A DNA stretch of 64,000 nucleotides from Paenibacillus wynnii (lineage in GTDB: Bacteria > Bacillota > Bacilli > Paenibacillales > Paenibacillaceae), in assembly GCF_030812855.1 (NCBI RefSeq), contig NZ_JAUSTK010000025.1:16038-80037 (forward strand). Direction: 5' to 3'. Every line of letters begins with the position of its first letter. Within the stretch, counting starts at the first letter, position 1. Below, piece by piece: positions 26,177 to 35,331 of this stretch. Under the pieces are notes generated by a model. It saw only the letters and a list, made by a program, of their open reading frames with translations. It was not told the origin of the DNA and searched no databases. The position numbers were made by a program, and so were the translations under genes.

Positions 26177-27174
26177 AAATTGATAATCACCTTCCCTTTT
26201 GGACGTCCATTTGCGACTAGTTCTAGCGCTTCATTTACGTTGCCAATGGTAAATAGTGTTGGATGAATCGGTGGAACAATGTTGTTTTTTTCAATGATTT
26301 TGGTAATTTCTTTTAGTTGCTCGCCGTCAGAACGAACGAAGATAAAGCGGTATTCCACGTCGCGTTTCTTGGCTTTGTTGTCATACTTTGCGCCAGCAAC
26401 AGAAAACAGCTTTTGCTTCCACCATGGGAATTTTTTGTCTTCTGCGAAACGTTTATTGGGTCCCGTACGGAGAGAGAGCAATCTTCCGCCTGGTTGAATG
26501 ATTTTTAATTCATTATCAAATTCATCGGCCCCCAGGGTATCCATCACATAATCGACATTTGACAACAAGTCAACATAGTTTTCCTTTGTATAATCCAAGT
26601 ATTGATCTGCACCAATTTCCAAAGTACGGTCGCGTGCTTGTGAGTTGCCACTGACAATAACTTTTAAACCCATTGCCTTTGCGATTGGGACAGCCATTTG
26701 ACCAAAGCTACCCGATCCGCCTGGAATGAATACAGATTTACCAGACTGTGCCTCAAGTTCTTCGTGTAGACCTTGATAGGCTGTAAGTCCAGTCAATGCT
26801 GCAGCTGCGGCTTCCGCATAGGATAAGTTTTTTGGCATGGAGGCAATTGCTGCAGCGTCAATGGCTGCATATTCCGCAAAAGCACCAATTTTTCTCAGGG
26901 GAAGACGTGTATAGATATCATCGCCTACGTAAAAGCCTTTCACATTTTTTCCGACCTTTTCGATAACGCCTGCCAACTCATTACCAATGGTTAGTGGAAA
27001 TTCATAATCTTGAATCAGTTTCACGCTACCTGTGATAACTAACATTTCGAGTGGATTGACAGCCGCAGCTTTTACCTTTACCAAGACTTCGTTATCATTG
27101 ATTTCTGGAATTGGAATATTATTAACTTGCGCATGGATTTTTTTGGAGTACTTGGTGATTTGAGCTGCTTTCAT
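26173..27174 (-). CDS. Zinc-less medium-chain oxidoreductase (quinone oxidoreductase-like)
   Basis: About 333 aa. GNELAGVIEKVGKNV, FAEYAAIDAA, AALTGLTAYQGL and the nucleotide motif VFIPGGSGSFGQMAVP (G-x-G-x-x-G-like), then NSQARDRTLEIGADQYLDY. The structural-zinc and catalytic zinc cysteines of classical ADHs are not seen, so it fits the NADPH quinone reductase/enoyl reductase subgroup. It begins ATG 27174, 9 bases after AAGGTG, and lies right after the OYE gene (stop at 27183). Part of the four-gene redox operon. Confidence 0.85.
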   Translation of the reverse strand: MKAAQITKYSKKIHAQVNNIPIPEINDNEVLVKVKAAAVNPLEMLVITGSVKLIQDYEFPLTIGNELAGVIEKVGKNVKGFYVGDDIYTRLPLRKIGAFAEYAAIDAAAIASMPKNLSYAEAAAAALTGLTAYQGLHEELEAQSGKSVFIPGGSGSFGQMAVPIAKAMGLKVIVSGNSQARDRTLEIGADQYLDYTKENYVDLLSNVDYVMDTLGADEFDNELKIIQPGGRLLSLRTGPNKRFAEDKKFPWWKQKLFSVAGAKYDNKAKKRDVEYRFIFVRSDGEQLKEITKIIEKNNIVPPIHPTLFTIGNVNEALELVANGRPKGKVIINF

Positions 27175-27182
27175 GAGAGTTT

Positions 27183-28268
27183 TCACCTTACCTCATCTGA
27201 GAATTCTAATTCTTTCAAAGTAGGATAATCCGTATATCCTTTGCTTCCGATGCCAAAGAATGTGGTTTGATCTGCTTCATTCATAGGAGCCCCCGATTTA
27301 AGACGCTCTACTAAATCTGGATTAGCTAATGACCATACACCAACTGGTACCAGGTCAGCTAAGCCACTATCAATATCCACCCTAAGATCTTCCAGAGCTC
27401 GTCCAGCTCGATTAACTAATAATGGATTCGTCCATAGGGAGCGAATGTCCTGGAGCAGTTCTTCGTTTCCAAGGTGCATAATATGAAGGTATGCTAAATT
27501 CAATTTAGCTAATTCTTGCGTAAGGTAACGGTAAAGATCAGGGCCTTGTTCACCATCTTGAATTCCACCAAGAGGGGTCCCTGGCGAAATACGGAAGCCT
27601 GTTCTCTCGGCTCCAATTTCTTCGACAATAGCTTTCGTTACTTCAATCGCAAAGCGGGCACGATTCTCTACACTTCCACCATATTCATCCGTCCGCGTAT
27701 TCGAATTTTCTCCGATAAATTGATTAATCAGATAACCATTTGCTCCATGAATTTCTACACCATCAGCACCAGCTTTAATAGCTGCTGCCGCTGCTTTTCG
27801 GAAGTCTGCAATGGTCGTTTGAATATCTTCTTTACTTAACTTACGTGGAACTGGTATGTCCTTCATTCCTGTAGTAGTAAACATAGGTACACCTGGTGCA
27901 ATTGCAGAGGGTGCGACGGCTTGACGATGATGAGGGGTATTGTCGGGATGTGACATACGACCGGCATGCATCAGTTGGATATACACAAATCCACCCGCTT
28001 CATGTACCGCATCCGTAACCTTTTTCCATCCTTTAATATGCGCATCAGTATAAATGCCAGGTGACCATAAGTAACCTTGACCATCATCAGAAGGCTGTGC
28101 ACCTTCAGTAATAAGTAATCCAATAGATGCTCTTTGAGCATAATAAAGCGAACTCAGTTCTCCCGGCGTACCATCTTCCTCCGCTCTGCTTCGTGTCATT
28201 GGTGCCATTGCCAGACGATGAGGTAATTCCATGTTTCCAATTTTCGTTTTACTCCACAACTTTTCCAT
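27183..28268 (-). CDS. Old yellow enzyme-family alkene reductase
   Basis: 361 aa. MAPMTRSRA near the N-terminus (flavin site), LMHAGRMSHPDNTP, DGVEIHGANGYLINQFI with the substrate-binding His-x-x-Asn pair, NSNTRTDEYGGSVENRARF (an OYE signature), and GVWSLANPDLVERL for FMN phosphate. FMN enzymes of this type reduce activated C=C bonds with NAD(P)H. It follows the SDR1 gene by 46 bp and precedes the ADH gene, so redox detoxification of electrophiles is the likely theme. Confidence 0.9.
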   Translation of the reverse strand: MEKLWSKTKIGNMELPHRLAMAPMTRSRAEEDGTPGELSSLYYAQRASIGLLITEGAQPSDDGQGYLWSPGIYTDAHIKGWKKVTDAVHEAGGFVYIQLMHAGRMSHPDNTPHHRQAVAPSAIAPGVPMFTTTGMKDIPVPRKLSKEDIQTTIADFRKAAAAAIKAGADGVEIHGANGYLINQFIGENSNTRTDEYGGSVENRARFAIEVTKAIVEEIGAERTGFRISPGTPLGGIQDGEQGPDLYRYLTQELAKLNLAYLHIMHLGNEELLQDIRSLWTNPLLVNRAGRALEDLRVDIDSGLADLVPVGVWSLANPDLVERLKSGAPMNEADQTTFFGIGSKGYTDYPTLKELEFSDEVR

Positions 28269-28314
28269 TATTTTTCCCTACTTTCAAATGATTTTACTCA
28301 TCAATTAATTAATT

Positions 28315-29067
28315 TTACAATCCTTCAAGAATCGGATAGATTGGCCCTCTCAAATTGAAATCATAGTTCGGATCTACAATTCCTACCACTTCGTTGTTAT
28401 CATAAAGATCCACCATGAAGCCCGCCATTTGCTTAGCCGTATGGTACTTAGGCATGCTGGATTTGTAATCAAACTCTTTCACATCTATTGATTTGTTTGC
28501 AAATTCCGTTTCCGTAATGGCTGGTGCTAGAATTTTCGCCTTTAATTTTGCTCCTTTCAGTTCGAGTTCTTTGGCCAGCCCTTCTGTAAAGGCACTGACA
28601 TAATATTTAGATGCAGAATATGCAACACTTCCAACAGCAATGACATATCCGAGTGCCGATGATACGTTGATCAATTGAGTACCTTCTACATCAGCATAAT
28701 CTCTCACATATAGTGTAGAAAGGATGGTCAAAGATTCAATATTAACACGTAACATGGTTTCAACTTTTTCTAGTTTCTGATCAGCAACAAAGGCGCCTTC
28801 ACCAAGGCCTGCATTATTAATCCATGTCTCCATTTGATATTCCTTTAAATCGTTATACAGGGTATATGCCTGATCAGTAACCGACAGATCACTTGTAAGA
28901 ATAACAACATCTAAATCAGGATTTATTTCCTGAATTTTTAATTTTAGCTCTTCTAATTTGTCTAATCTTCTAGCTACAATAATCAAGTTTTTACCCCGAG
29001 CCGCAAACGCCAATGCTGTCTCATAACCTATTCCTGAACTTGCTCCTGTAATAACTGTATACTTCAT
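28315..29067 (-). CDS. Short-chain dehydrogenase/reductase (SDR1)
   Basis: 250 aa. Cofactor motif TGASSGIGYETAL, NNAGLGEG in the second part, and catalytic Ser in NVSSALG with YSASKYYVSAF (Y-x-x-x-K). A classical SDR, likely NADP(H)-dependent. First gene of the operon SDR1-OYE-ADH-tetR; the promoter at 29134-29162 carries two operators. Only about 35-40% alike to SDR2 by eye, so an older paralogue rather than a fresh copy. Confidence 0.88.
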   Translation of the reverse strand: MKYTVITGASSGIGYETALAFAARGKNLIIVARRLDKLEELKLKIQEINPDLDVVILTSDLSVTDQAYTLYNDLKEYQMETWINNAGLGEGAFVADQKLEKVETMLRVNIESLTILSTLYVRDYADVEGTQLINVSSALGYVIAVGSVAYSASKYYVSAFTEGLAKELELKGAKLKAKILAPAITETEFANKSIDVKEFDYKSSMPKYHTAKQMAGFMVDLYDNNEVVGIVDPNYDFNLRGPIYPILEGL

Positions 29068-29108
29068 ATGATTCTCTCCCTTTTAAGAAATATTATTTTG
29101 ATAATTGT

Positions 29109-29162
29109 AGAATGATCGTTCTAAATTGGACTCAGCATATCATTTTTAGAACGATCAGTAAA
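29109..29162 (-). promoter_or_regulatory. Promoter of the SDR1 operon with two operators
   Basis: On the minus strand TTTACT (29157-29162) and TATGCT (29134-29139) are exactly 17 bp apart. AGAACGATC (29148-29156) lies inside the spacer, and AGAATGATCGTTCT (29109-29122) covers the start region. A bound TetR dimer at either site would block the polymerase. Confidence 0.75.
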
Positions 29163-29237
29163 GTATTATCTTTTCTCCGATCAAATAATAAGCAGTCAGC
29201 AGATTCAGCATTGCTATAGATATTATTGAAAAACAGG

Positions 29238-30026
29238 TCAGTGCCCGGATCGGTTTTGTATGGATCTAACCATACGAGTCATCAATTTGCGTGGCAGCAA
29301 CCGCGGAATGAACGCCATTAATCGATTTCGAGCCCCTGGTATGATGATTTTTTCGCCGCGCATGAAGCCTCGATACCCTTCTTCAGCCACCTTACCAGCC
29401 TCCATGATAGCGCCGCTCTGGAACAGTTTCGAAGCACCCATACCTGAACGATCAACGAAACCGGTTGACGTAAGTCCCGGACATAACGCCGTCACAGTCA
29501 CACCCGTGCCGCTCAGTTCGTTTTCAAGAGCCTCGGTGAACGACAGCACATACGCCTTTGTCGCGTAGTAAATTGACATCATAGGTCCCGGAAAAAAAGC
29601 CACCAATGAAGCCACATTCATCACGCCCCCTTGGTCCCGTTTGACCATATCTGGCAAGAACAGCTTCGTCATAATCGTCAGAGCCTTTATATTGACGTCG
29701 ATCATGTTCGTCTCTTGCTCCAAGTTCGTCTCCAAAAATGTACCGTACAAACCGAATCCGGCATTATTGACAAGATAGTCAACGTTGATCCCTTTCTCCT
29801 TGAGTTCAGTGAAAATCTCCTCCGGTACACCGCGTGATGCGACATCCTTGGCGATAACCGTTACTTGGGAGCCATGTTTCTTCCGATATTCCTTCGCAAG
29901 CTCCAAAAGCTTACCCTCACTGCGCGCAACCAGCACTAAATTAAATCCATCCTTGGCGAAACGATCCGCCAACTCTTTACCAATCCCGCCAGATACTCCC
30001 GTGATTAGTACAGTTTTTTTCATCAT
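29238..30026 (-). CDS. Short-chain dehydrogenase/reductase (SDR2)
   Basis: 262 aa. TGVSGGIGKELADRF (cofactor), NNAGFGLYGTFLE, NVASLVAFFPGPMMSIYYATKAYVLSFTEAL (Ser and Y-x-x-x-K), and the C-terminal ALCPGLTSTGF. This is the DltE/YqjQ-like classical SDR subgroup with a positively charged tail. It has its own promoter (30268-30296) about 220 bp upstream. Confidence 0.88.
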   Translation of the reverse strand: MMKKTVLITGVSGGIGKELADRFAKDGFNLVLVARSEGKLLELAKEYRKKHGSQVTVIAKDVASRGVPEEIFTELKEKGINVDYLVNNAGFGLYGTFLETNLEQETNMIDVNIKALTIMTKLFLPDMVKRDQGGVMNVASLVAFFPGPMMSIYYATKAYVLSFTEALENELSGTGVTVTALCPGLTSTGFVDRSGMGASKLFQSGAIMEAGKVAEEGYRGFMRGEKIIIPGARNRLMAFIPRLLPRKLMTRMVRSIQNRSGH

Positions 30027-30228
30027 ATAAGCCCTCCTCTATTTTTAGTGTAAACGTTAAACTGTTTTATAGCATTTTGTAATTCGGATTGTTTAGGCAT
30101 AAACTGACAATAATACGGGAATGATTATTCTAATAATGCCAAAAAAAAACAATAAATTAATCATTTTCTTTCTATAGTCCTCACTGAAATGTTGTTGCCA
30201 TACTTCTTAACCCAACCCTCAAAATTAA

Positions 30229-30296
30229 AGAATGAGCATTCTAAACATTTCCTTTTCTATCGTCATCAGCATAACATATTGAGAACGATCGGTAAA
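30229..30296 (-). promoter_or_regulatory. Promoter of SDR2 with two operators
   Basis: On the minus strand TTTACC (30291-30296) and TATGCT (30268-30273) are 17 bp apart, with AGAACGATC (30282-30290) in the spacer and AGAATGAGCATTCT (30229-30242) downstream. The layout copies that of the SDR1 promoter. Confidence 0.7.
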
Positions 30297-30362
30297 GAAA
30301 TGGTTTTTATAGTTCTTTATTCGTCGACAATAATAACTTAATTCTCCAACCCACGTAAAAAA

Positions 30363-30392
30363 GGCTCGTAATTGCCTAAGCAACTACGAACC
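30363..30392 (-). terminator. Terminator after tRNA-Leu, inside the islet
   Basis: GGCTCGTAATTGC pairs with GCAACTACGAACC around CTAA, followed by six U on the minus strand. It lies 15 bp past the tRNA 3' end. Confidence 0.8.
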
Positions 30393-30407
30393 CTATTTGT
30401 AAGGTAA

Positions 30408-30491
30408 TGCGGTCAAGAGGACTCGAACCTCCACGTCATTGCTGACACTAGAACCTGAATCTAGCGCGTCTGCCAATTCCGCCATGACCGC
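30408..30491 (-). tRNA. tRNA-Leu (anticodon CAG)
   Basis: 84 nt on the minus strand. Acceptor arm GCGGTCA pairs with TGACCGC; the D-arm reads GGCGGAATTGGCAGAC; the anticodon stem-loop CTAGA-TTCAGGT-TCTAG gives CAG; a long variable arm and GGTTCGAGTCC T-arm follow. The 3' CCA is not encoded. Its 3' end is the target of the islet integration. Confidence 0.92.
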
Positions 30492-30703
30492 AAATTATGT
30501 AACACAGTGATTAATCACCGATAAATAAGATAATACTCTTTTTCAGAATAAAAAGCAAGATCCTTTATTGATAAAAATATAGTTATAGGAATAACCAATC
30601 AAGGTCATTCATTTTATATATTTCTCTTATAAGAGGCGCTATGTTACAACATAAGTAAGAACTATGCGTCAGAGCTACTTTATAACAAGGAGGAGTCTAA
30701 AGT

Positions 30704-31462
30704 ATGAAACAGCGTTGGAATTCAGGGGATTATGATTCGGATATGGCCTTCGTCTCTCAATTTGGGGAGTCCCTGATGGATTTACTAAATCCATCACCGG
30801 GAGAGCGAATTATGGATTGGGGCTGCGGGACTGGAGATTTAGCCGCCGCTATAGCTGCTCGAGGCACTAATGTTACAGGCATAGATGCCTCGGCCGAAAT
30901 GATCCATACCGCTCGCAGTAAATATCCTCAGATAACCTTTGTAGAAGCTGACGGCCAATCCTATGTATCAGAGGCTCCAGTAGATGCCATCTTTAGTAAT
31001 GCAGCTTTGCATTGGCTGTTGGATAAAAACGGGACAGCGTCCTCCATCTCCTCAAGCCTGCGGACGAACGGGCGTTTTATTGCAGAGTTTGGCGGACAGG
31101 GCAATATAGACTCCATCGTTAACACTCTACCGCGGGCCTTTACAGCTGCCGGCTGTTTAGATAAACTGCAACTCCCTTGGTATTTTCCGACTATTGGTGA
31201 ATATACCACACTGCTGGAGAAGCACGGTCTGACCGTACAGCTGGCCCTCTGCTTCGATCGCCCTACCCCGCTAGAGGCCGGGGAGCAAGGATTCGCGCGG
31301 TGGATGAATACATTTGCAAATGGGATTCTAAGTGTACTTACCCCCTCCGAACGCGAAGAGGTTATAGAATATATGGTGAAAGAGCTCAAGCCGTCTCTAT
31401 ATCAGAAAGAACGCTGGGTCATGGATTACCGAAGAATCAGAATAGCCGCTTATAAACGGTAA
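30704..31462 (+). CDS. Class I SAM-dependent methyltransferase (trans-aconitate methyltransferase-like)
   Basis: 252 aa. MDWGCGTGDLAAAIAARG is motif I, then GIDASAEMIHTARSKYPQITFVEADGQSY, DAIFSNAALHWL and FIAEFGGQGN. This is the YcgJ/Tam-like group of small-molecule methyltransferases. AAGGAGGAG lies ahead of the ATG. It stands alone, right after the tRNA locus, and converges on an MFS gene; no function can be drawn from the neighbours. Confidence 0.85.
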   Translation: MKQRWNSGDYDSDMAFVSQFGESLMDLLNPSPGERIMDWGCGTGDLAAAIAARGTNVTGIDASAEMIHTARSKYPQITFVEADGQSYVSEAPVDAIFSNAALHWLLDKNGTASSISSSLRTNGRFIAEFGGQGNIDSIVNTLPRAFTAAGCLDKLQLPWYFPTIGEYTTLLEKHGLTVQLALCFDRPTPLEAGEQGFARWMNTFANGILSVLTPSEREEVIEYMVKELKPSLYQKERWVMDYRRIRIAAYKR

Positions 31463-31477
31463 CCTCATATTCTTAAT

Positions 31478-32698
31478 CTATGCATCCCCAACGAACCGAT
31501 TTTTCCCAGCTCCAAGTCCAACCAGCAGCAGCATAACACTAGCACCCAACAGCAATATAAGCGGCAGATCCCAGCTATGCGTAAGATCATGGAGCCATCC
31601 GAACAAGGCCGGCCCCGCTGCTGCCAATAAATATCCTACAGATTGAGCCATCCCGGAAAGCTCAGCCGCTTCTTGGGTGGTTTTTGTGCGCAGACTAAAA
31701 AACATCATTACCAAACCAAAGGCAAATCCACCCGCTATACCGATGCAAATGGCCCATACGGCCATCCATGAGCTGCTGCCGAGCCAGATTCCGCTAATGC
31801 CAATTACAAAAAGAACGAAAGTAATAACGACCAAGCTGCGTTGATTTTTCAACCGACCTGCAAATAAAGGCACAAAAAACGTAAACGGCAGTTGGGCCAG
31901 CTGCATCAATGAAAGAATCCAGCCTGCATGGCTGGATGTCATCCCCCGTTCTCCGAGAATAACTGAAAACCAGGCAATTAAAACGTAGTACAACAGCGAC
32001 TGCAAGCCCATAAAAAAACTAACCTGCCAAGCCAACGCCGAGCGCCATATATTTTTGGAGGATACGGATTTCTGGCTCACGCTCGAAATACCTAGTATCC
32101 GAATCTGCGGAATCCATAACATCGTTGCCAAGGCCGCTAATATGAACCACATCGCCAATGTGCCTCTCCAGCCGAAGCTGGTATGACTTGCCAGCGGCAC
32201 ACTTATTCCGGCGGCAAAGGCAGCGCATAAATTCATGGACACGGTATAAATACCTGTCATTAACCCTATTTTGCGGGGGAATTTCCCTTTAATCAAACTC
32301 GGCAGAAGCACATTGCATACTGCAATTGAAATTCCAAGCATAGCTGTTCCGATGAACAGCAGTCCTGCGCCGGATCCTGATCGTACCAGAATACTGACAG
32401 CCAACAACAGCATAGCAATCAATAATACATTAGCCATTCCAAAACGGCTGGCAAACTTAGATGCAAAGGGAGATACCAATGCAAAAGCCAGCAAAGGAAG
32501 TGTAGTGATTGCTCCGGCCAGAGTATTGGATAACCCCAAATCTTCTTTAATCATTTCTATTAAAGTTCCCACCGATGTAAAGGGAGCTCGCAAAGCCGCC
32601 GCGATAACAATAATACCCAGCACTAGCCATAAGCGATTCAGTCTGAGACGTGACATACCTATTTTCATATACTTCTCTTCTTGCTGCCGAGCTTTCAT
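31478..32698 (-). CDS. MFS transporter, CynX/NimT family
   Basis: About 406 aa with 12 helices. AAALRAPFTSVGTLIEMIKEDLGLSNTLAGAITTLPLLAFA is the strong signature of the CynX/NimT (cyanate, 2-nitroimidazole) MFS family. ATG 32698 follows GGAGG by 7 bases; the ATG-like starts farther upstream add an odd helix. It faces away from the ABC exporter, and a palindrome lies between them. Confidence 0.85.
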   Translation of the reverse strand: MKARQQEEKYMKIGMSRLRLNRLWLVLGIIVIAAALRAPFTSVGTLIEMIKEDLGLSNTLAGAITTLPLLAFALVSPFASKFASRFGMANVLLIAMLLLAVSILVRSGSGAGLLFIGTAMLGISIAVCNVLLPSLIKGKFPRKIGLMTGIYTVSMNLCAAFAAGISVPLASHTSFGWRGTLAMWFILAALATMLWIPQIRILGISSVSQKSVSSKNIWRSALAWQVSFFMGLQSLLYYVLIAWFSVILGERGMTSSHAGWILSLMQLAQLPFTFFVPLFAGRLKNQRSLVVITFVLFVIGISGIWLGSSSWMAVWAICIGIAGGFAFGLVMMFFSLRTKTTQEAAELSGMAQSVGYLLAAAGPALFGWLHDLTHSWDLPLILLLGASVMLLLVGLGAGKNRFVGDA

Positions 32699-32787
32699 TC
32701 TATTCCCTCCAAGCCATAATAAACAGGCAAACGCAGCGCTTGCCAGAGAAAATTTCATAATATATGTATATTTATTTCTAATAATCA

Positions 32788-32804
32788 TCTACCATTATGA
32801 TAGA
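32788..32804. promoter_or_regulatory. 17-bp near-palindrome in a divergent promoter region
   Basis: TCTACCATTATGATAGA is symmetric except at two base pairs and sits between the MFS gene and the ABC exporter. It could be an operator for a regulator coded elsewhere. Confidence 0.35.
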
Positions 32805-32863
32805 AGATGCAACCTGAAGAGGTTTAGCGACCATTTCCCATTATAGAAAAGAGTGAACTAACG

Positions 32864-34579
32864 ATGCTTCGTCGATTTTTTTCCTATTATCGTCCTTATA
32901 GAAAACTATTTATACTGGACTTCACCTGCGCAGTCGGGGCTGGCCTCCTGGAGTTGGCTTTTCCTGTAGCCGTTAATAAGTTCATTGATGATTTATTGCC
33001 CGGACAGGATTGGCCGCTTATTCTTATCGCCTGTGTTGCACTCTTGGCCATATACGCCTTGAACACGGTTTTGCAGTATGTAGTCACGTATTGGGGGCAT
33101 ATGCTTGGCATCAATATCGAAACGGATATGCGCAAAAAAATGTTCGAGCACATTCAGAAATTATCCTTCCGTTTCTTCGATAATAACAAAACCGGACATC
33201 TCATAGGCCGTATCACCAATGATTTAAATGATATCGGCGAGGTGGCTCACCATGGGCCCGAGGATGTTTTTATAGCCATTATGACACTGATCGGTGCCTT
33301 CTTACTTATGGCTCAAATTAATCTGCAGCTGGCCATTATCACCTTCGTTATAGTTCCGATCATGGCTTGGGTCATCATTTACTTCGGCCGTAATATGACC
33401 ACTACCTACCGCCAGCTTTTTGGGAACGTGGGCAGCTTCAATGCACGTATCGAAGATAACGTCGGAGGAATCCGGGTTGTACAGTCCTTTGCCAATGAGA
33501 ATTATGAAAAGAAGCTCTTTGCCGTTGATAATCAAATGTTCCGTCAAACCAAGCTTCTCGCGTATAAAATCATGGCCAGAAGCTTATCGGTCAGCTACAT
33601 GATGACTCGGCTCATCACCATATTGGTAATGCTGAGTGGCGCATGGTTTTTTATTCAAGGAGACCTGCAAATTGGGGAGTTTGTTGCATTCATCTTGCTA
33701 GCCAACGTCTTCTTTCGACCGATTGAGAAAATTAATGCTGTGATCGAGAGCTATCCCAAAGGGATTGCGGGCTTCAGAAGATACCTGGAAATTATAGATT
33801 CTGAGCCGGATATTAGCGACCAGCCTAATGCGATTGAAGTTAACCATCTGCGTGGAGATATCAACTTTGAAGACGTATCCTTTGGTTATGATGAGAATCG
33901 TCCAGTCCTGGAGGGAATCAGCCTAAATGTATCCGCCGGGGAGACGATTGCTTTTGTCGGTCCTTCTGGTGCTGGTAAAACAACGATCTGCAGCTTGCTG
34001 CCTCGTTTCTATGATGTAACCGGCGGCCGAATCACGATTGACGGAACGGATATCCGTCAACTTAAGCTGGAATCGCTGCGGAAGCAAATCGGAATTGTGC
34101 AGCAGGATGTATTCCTCTTCTCGGGAACGATCCGCGAGAATATCGCCTATGGTAAGCTGGACGCCGAAATGTCGGAGATCTGGGACGCGGCTAAGCGGGC
34201 GCATCTGGAGGATTTAATTACAAACCTTCCAGACGGAATGGAGACCGTCATTGGCGAACGCGGTGTAAAGTTGTCCGGTGGACAGAAGCAGCGTTTGGCT
34301 ATTGCCCGAATGTTCCTCAAGAACCCGCCCATTCTCATTCTGGATGAAGCCACCTCTGCATTGGATACAGAAACAGAGGCAGCTATCCAGCAATCTCTGG
34401 CAGATCTATCAGTAGGCCGAACCACTCTCGTAATCGCTCACCGTCTTACAACGATCAAGAATGCAGATCGAATTATCGTAGTTAATGAAGACGGAATTTC
34501 CGAGGAAGGCCGGCACGAAGAACTTGTGAATGCTGGAGGAACTTACAGCCGCCTGTATCAGGCACAGTATAATGCGTAA
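32864..34579 (+). CDS. ABC exporter with fused membrane and ATPase domains (YwjA/MsbA-like)
   Basis: 571 aa. Six membrane helices in residues about 10-310, then the ATPase: Walker A GPSGAGKTTICSLL (about 370), signature LSGGQKQR, Walker B ILILDEATSALD, and the H-loop AHRLTTI. It is a half-transporter that works as a homodimer or with a partner; no second gene of this type lies next to it, so homodimer is likely. It resembles YwjA of B. subtilis. A terminator follows at 34607. Confidence 0.88.
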   Translation: MLRRFFSYYRPYRKLFILDFTCAVGAGLLELAFPVAVNKFIDDLLPGQDWPLILIACVALLAIYALNTVLQYVVTYWGHMLGINIETDMRKKMFEHIQKLSFRFFDNNKTGHLIGRITNDLNDIGEVAHHGPEDVFIAIMTLIGAFLLMAQINLQLAIITFVIVPIMAWVIIYFGRNMTTTYRQLFGNVGSFNARIEDNVGGIRVVQSFANENYEKKLFAVDNQMFRQTKLLAYKIMARSLSVSYMMTRLITILVMLSGAWFFIQGDLQIGEFVAFILLANVFFRPIEKINAVIESYPKGIAGFRRYLEIIDSEPDISDQPNAIEVNHLRGDINFEDVSFGYDENRPVLEGISLNVSAGETIAFVGPSGAGKTTICSLLPRFYDVTGGRITIDGTDIRQLKLESLRKQIGIVQQDVFLFSGTIRENIAYGKLDAEMSEIWDAAKRAHLEDLITNLPDGMETVIGERGVKLSGGQKQRLAIARMFLKNPPILILDEATSALDTETEAAIQQSLADLSVGRTTLVIAHRLTTIKNADRIIVVNEDGISEEGRHEELVNAGGTYSRLYQAQYNA

Positions 34580-34606
34580 GTACACGGCATAGACTCATAC
34601 GAACCA

Positions 34607-34640
34607 AACAGCAAGTCAAGAGTATTCTTGGCTTGCTGTT
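34607..34640 (+). terminator. Terminator of the ABC exporter gene
   Basis: AACAGCAAG and CAAGA pair with TCTTG and CTTGCTGTT, followed by seven T. Confidence 0.88.
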
Positions 34641-34722
34641 TTTTTATTAAATGGGCACTTGTTTGTTGCGAACAAATGTTCTAATATAGATTGTAGAAGT
34701 AAAAATATAGGAGGCTGTTTTA

Positions 34723-35166
34723 ATGGAACAGTTAGCGGTTATTGAATTTTTAATTGAAGCTAAAAGGGAAACCTATGCAGGAAACGGGCCAGAAGTCACG
34801 CCCTCTCGTCCTAATTCACATGATTTAGCATTTGCAAAAGGGAATTTGAAATACATAGATACGTATCTAGGATCTGAAAAATTTGCTGGTGAAGAAGCCT
34901 TATGGGAAAATGATAAACCCTCTTGGGCTATGAATTACGTTGGACGTGTCATCGCTGAAGGTTTCAGCGGAGACTTCTTAAAAGAAGCCTTACAAAACCC
35001 ACCTCTTCACATGCCTTGCCGAGGACCCAGCATCTACAAAAATGATATGTATACCTATACATGTACAGTTGACGGGAGCTTTGATTGGTTTACTGGATCT
35101 GAGGTAATCTTTAAGGGTGCTGTAAAGGTCTATGAATGCATGTTCCATGGCGGGGTTATTAAATAG
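34723..35166 (+). CDS. DUF5680 domain protein
   Basis: 147 aa. LIEAKRETYAGNG, SHDLAFAKGNLKYIDTYLGSEKFAGEEALW, WAMNYVGRVI and FDWFTGSEVIFKG match the pattern of the DUF5680 family of small soluble proteins, sometimes joined to HTH domains. Function unknown. A GGAGG box lies 8 bp ahead of the ATG. It stands alone, preceded by the terminator of the exporter. Confidence 0.75.
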   Translation: MEQLAVIEFLIEAKRETYAGNGPEVTPSRPNSHDLAFAKGNLKYIDTYLGSEKFAGEEALWENDKPSWAMNYVGRVIAEGFSGDFLKEALQNPPLHMPCRGPSIYKNDMYTYTCTVDGSFDWFTGSEVIFKGAVKVYECMFHGGVIK

Positions 35167-35244
35167 GCTGATCTTAAGAGTCCGATTTACATTTAAGTGT
35201 AGTTTGTACAATTAAAAAGGCTGATTTCTCCTCAAACGACTATT

Positions 35245-35331
35245 TAGTTGTATTCCATACAGCTATTTCTTCAAAAGTATACACTAACTCTTGTTTTGTA
35301 GAGATATAGTTGTATTTGGTACAGCTATTTC
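35245..35331. repeat. Two 25-bp repeats in a non-coding gap
   Basis: TAGTTGTATTCCATACAGCTATTTC (35245-35269) and a close copy (35307-35331) stand 62 bp apart, with only two or three changed bases. The gap 35167-35552 has no gene that I can see. The style is that of short non-coding repeats spread in Paenibacillus genomes. Confidence 0.65.
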
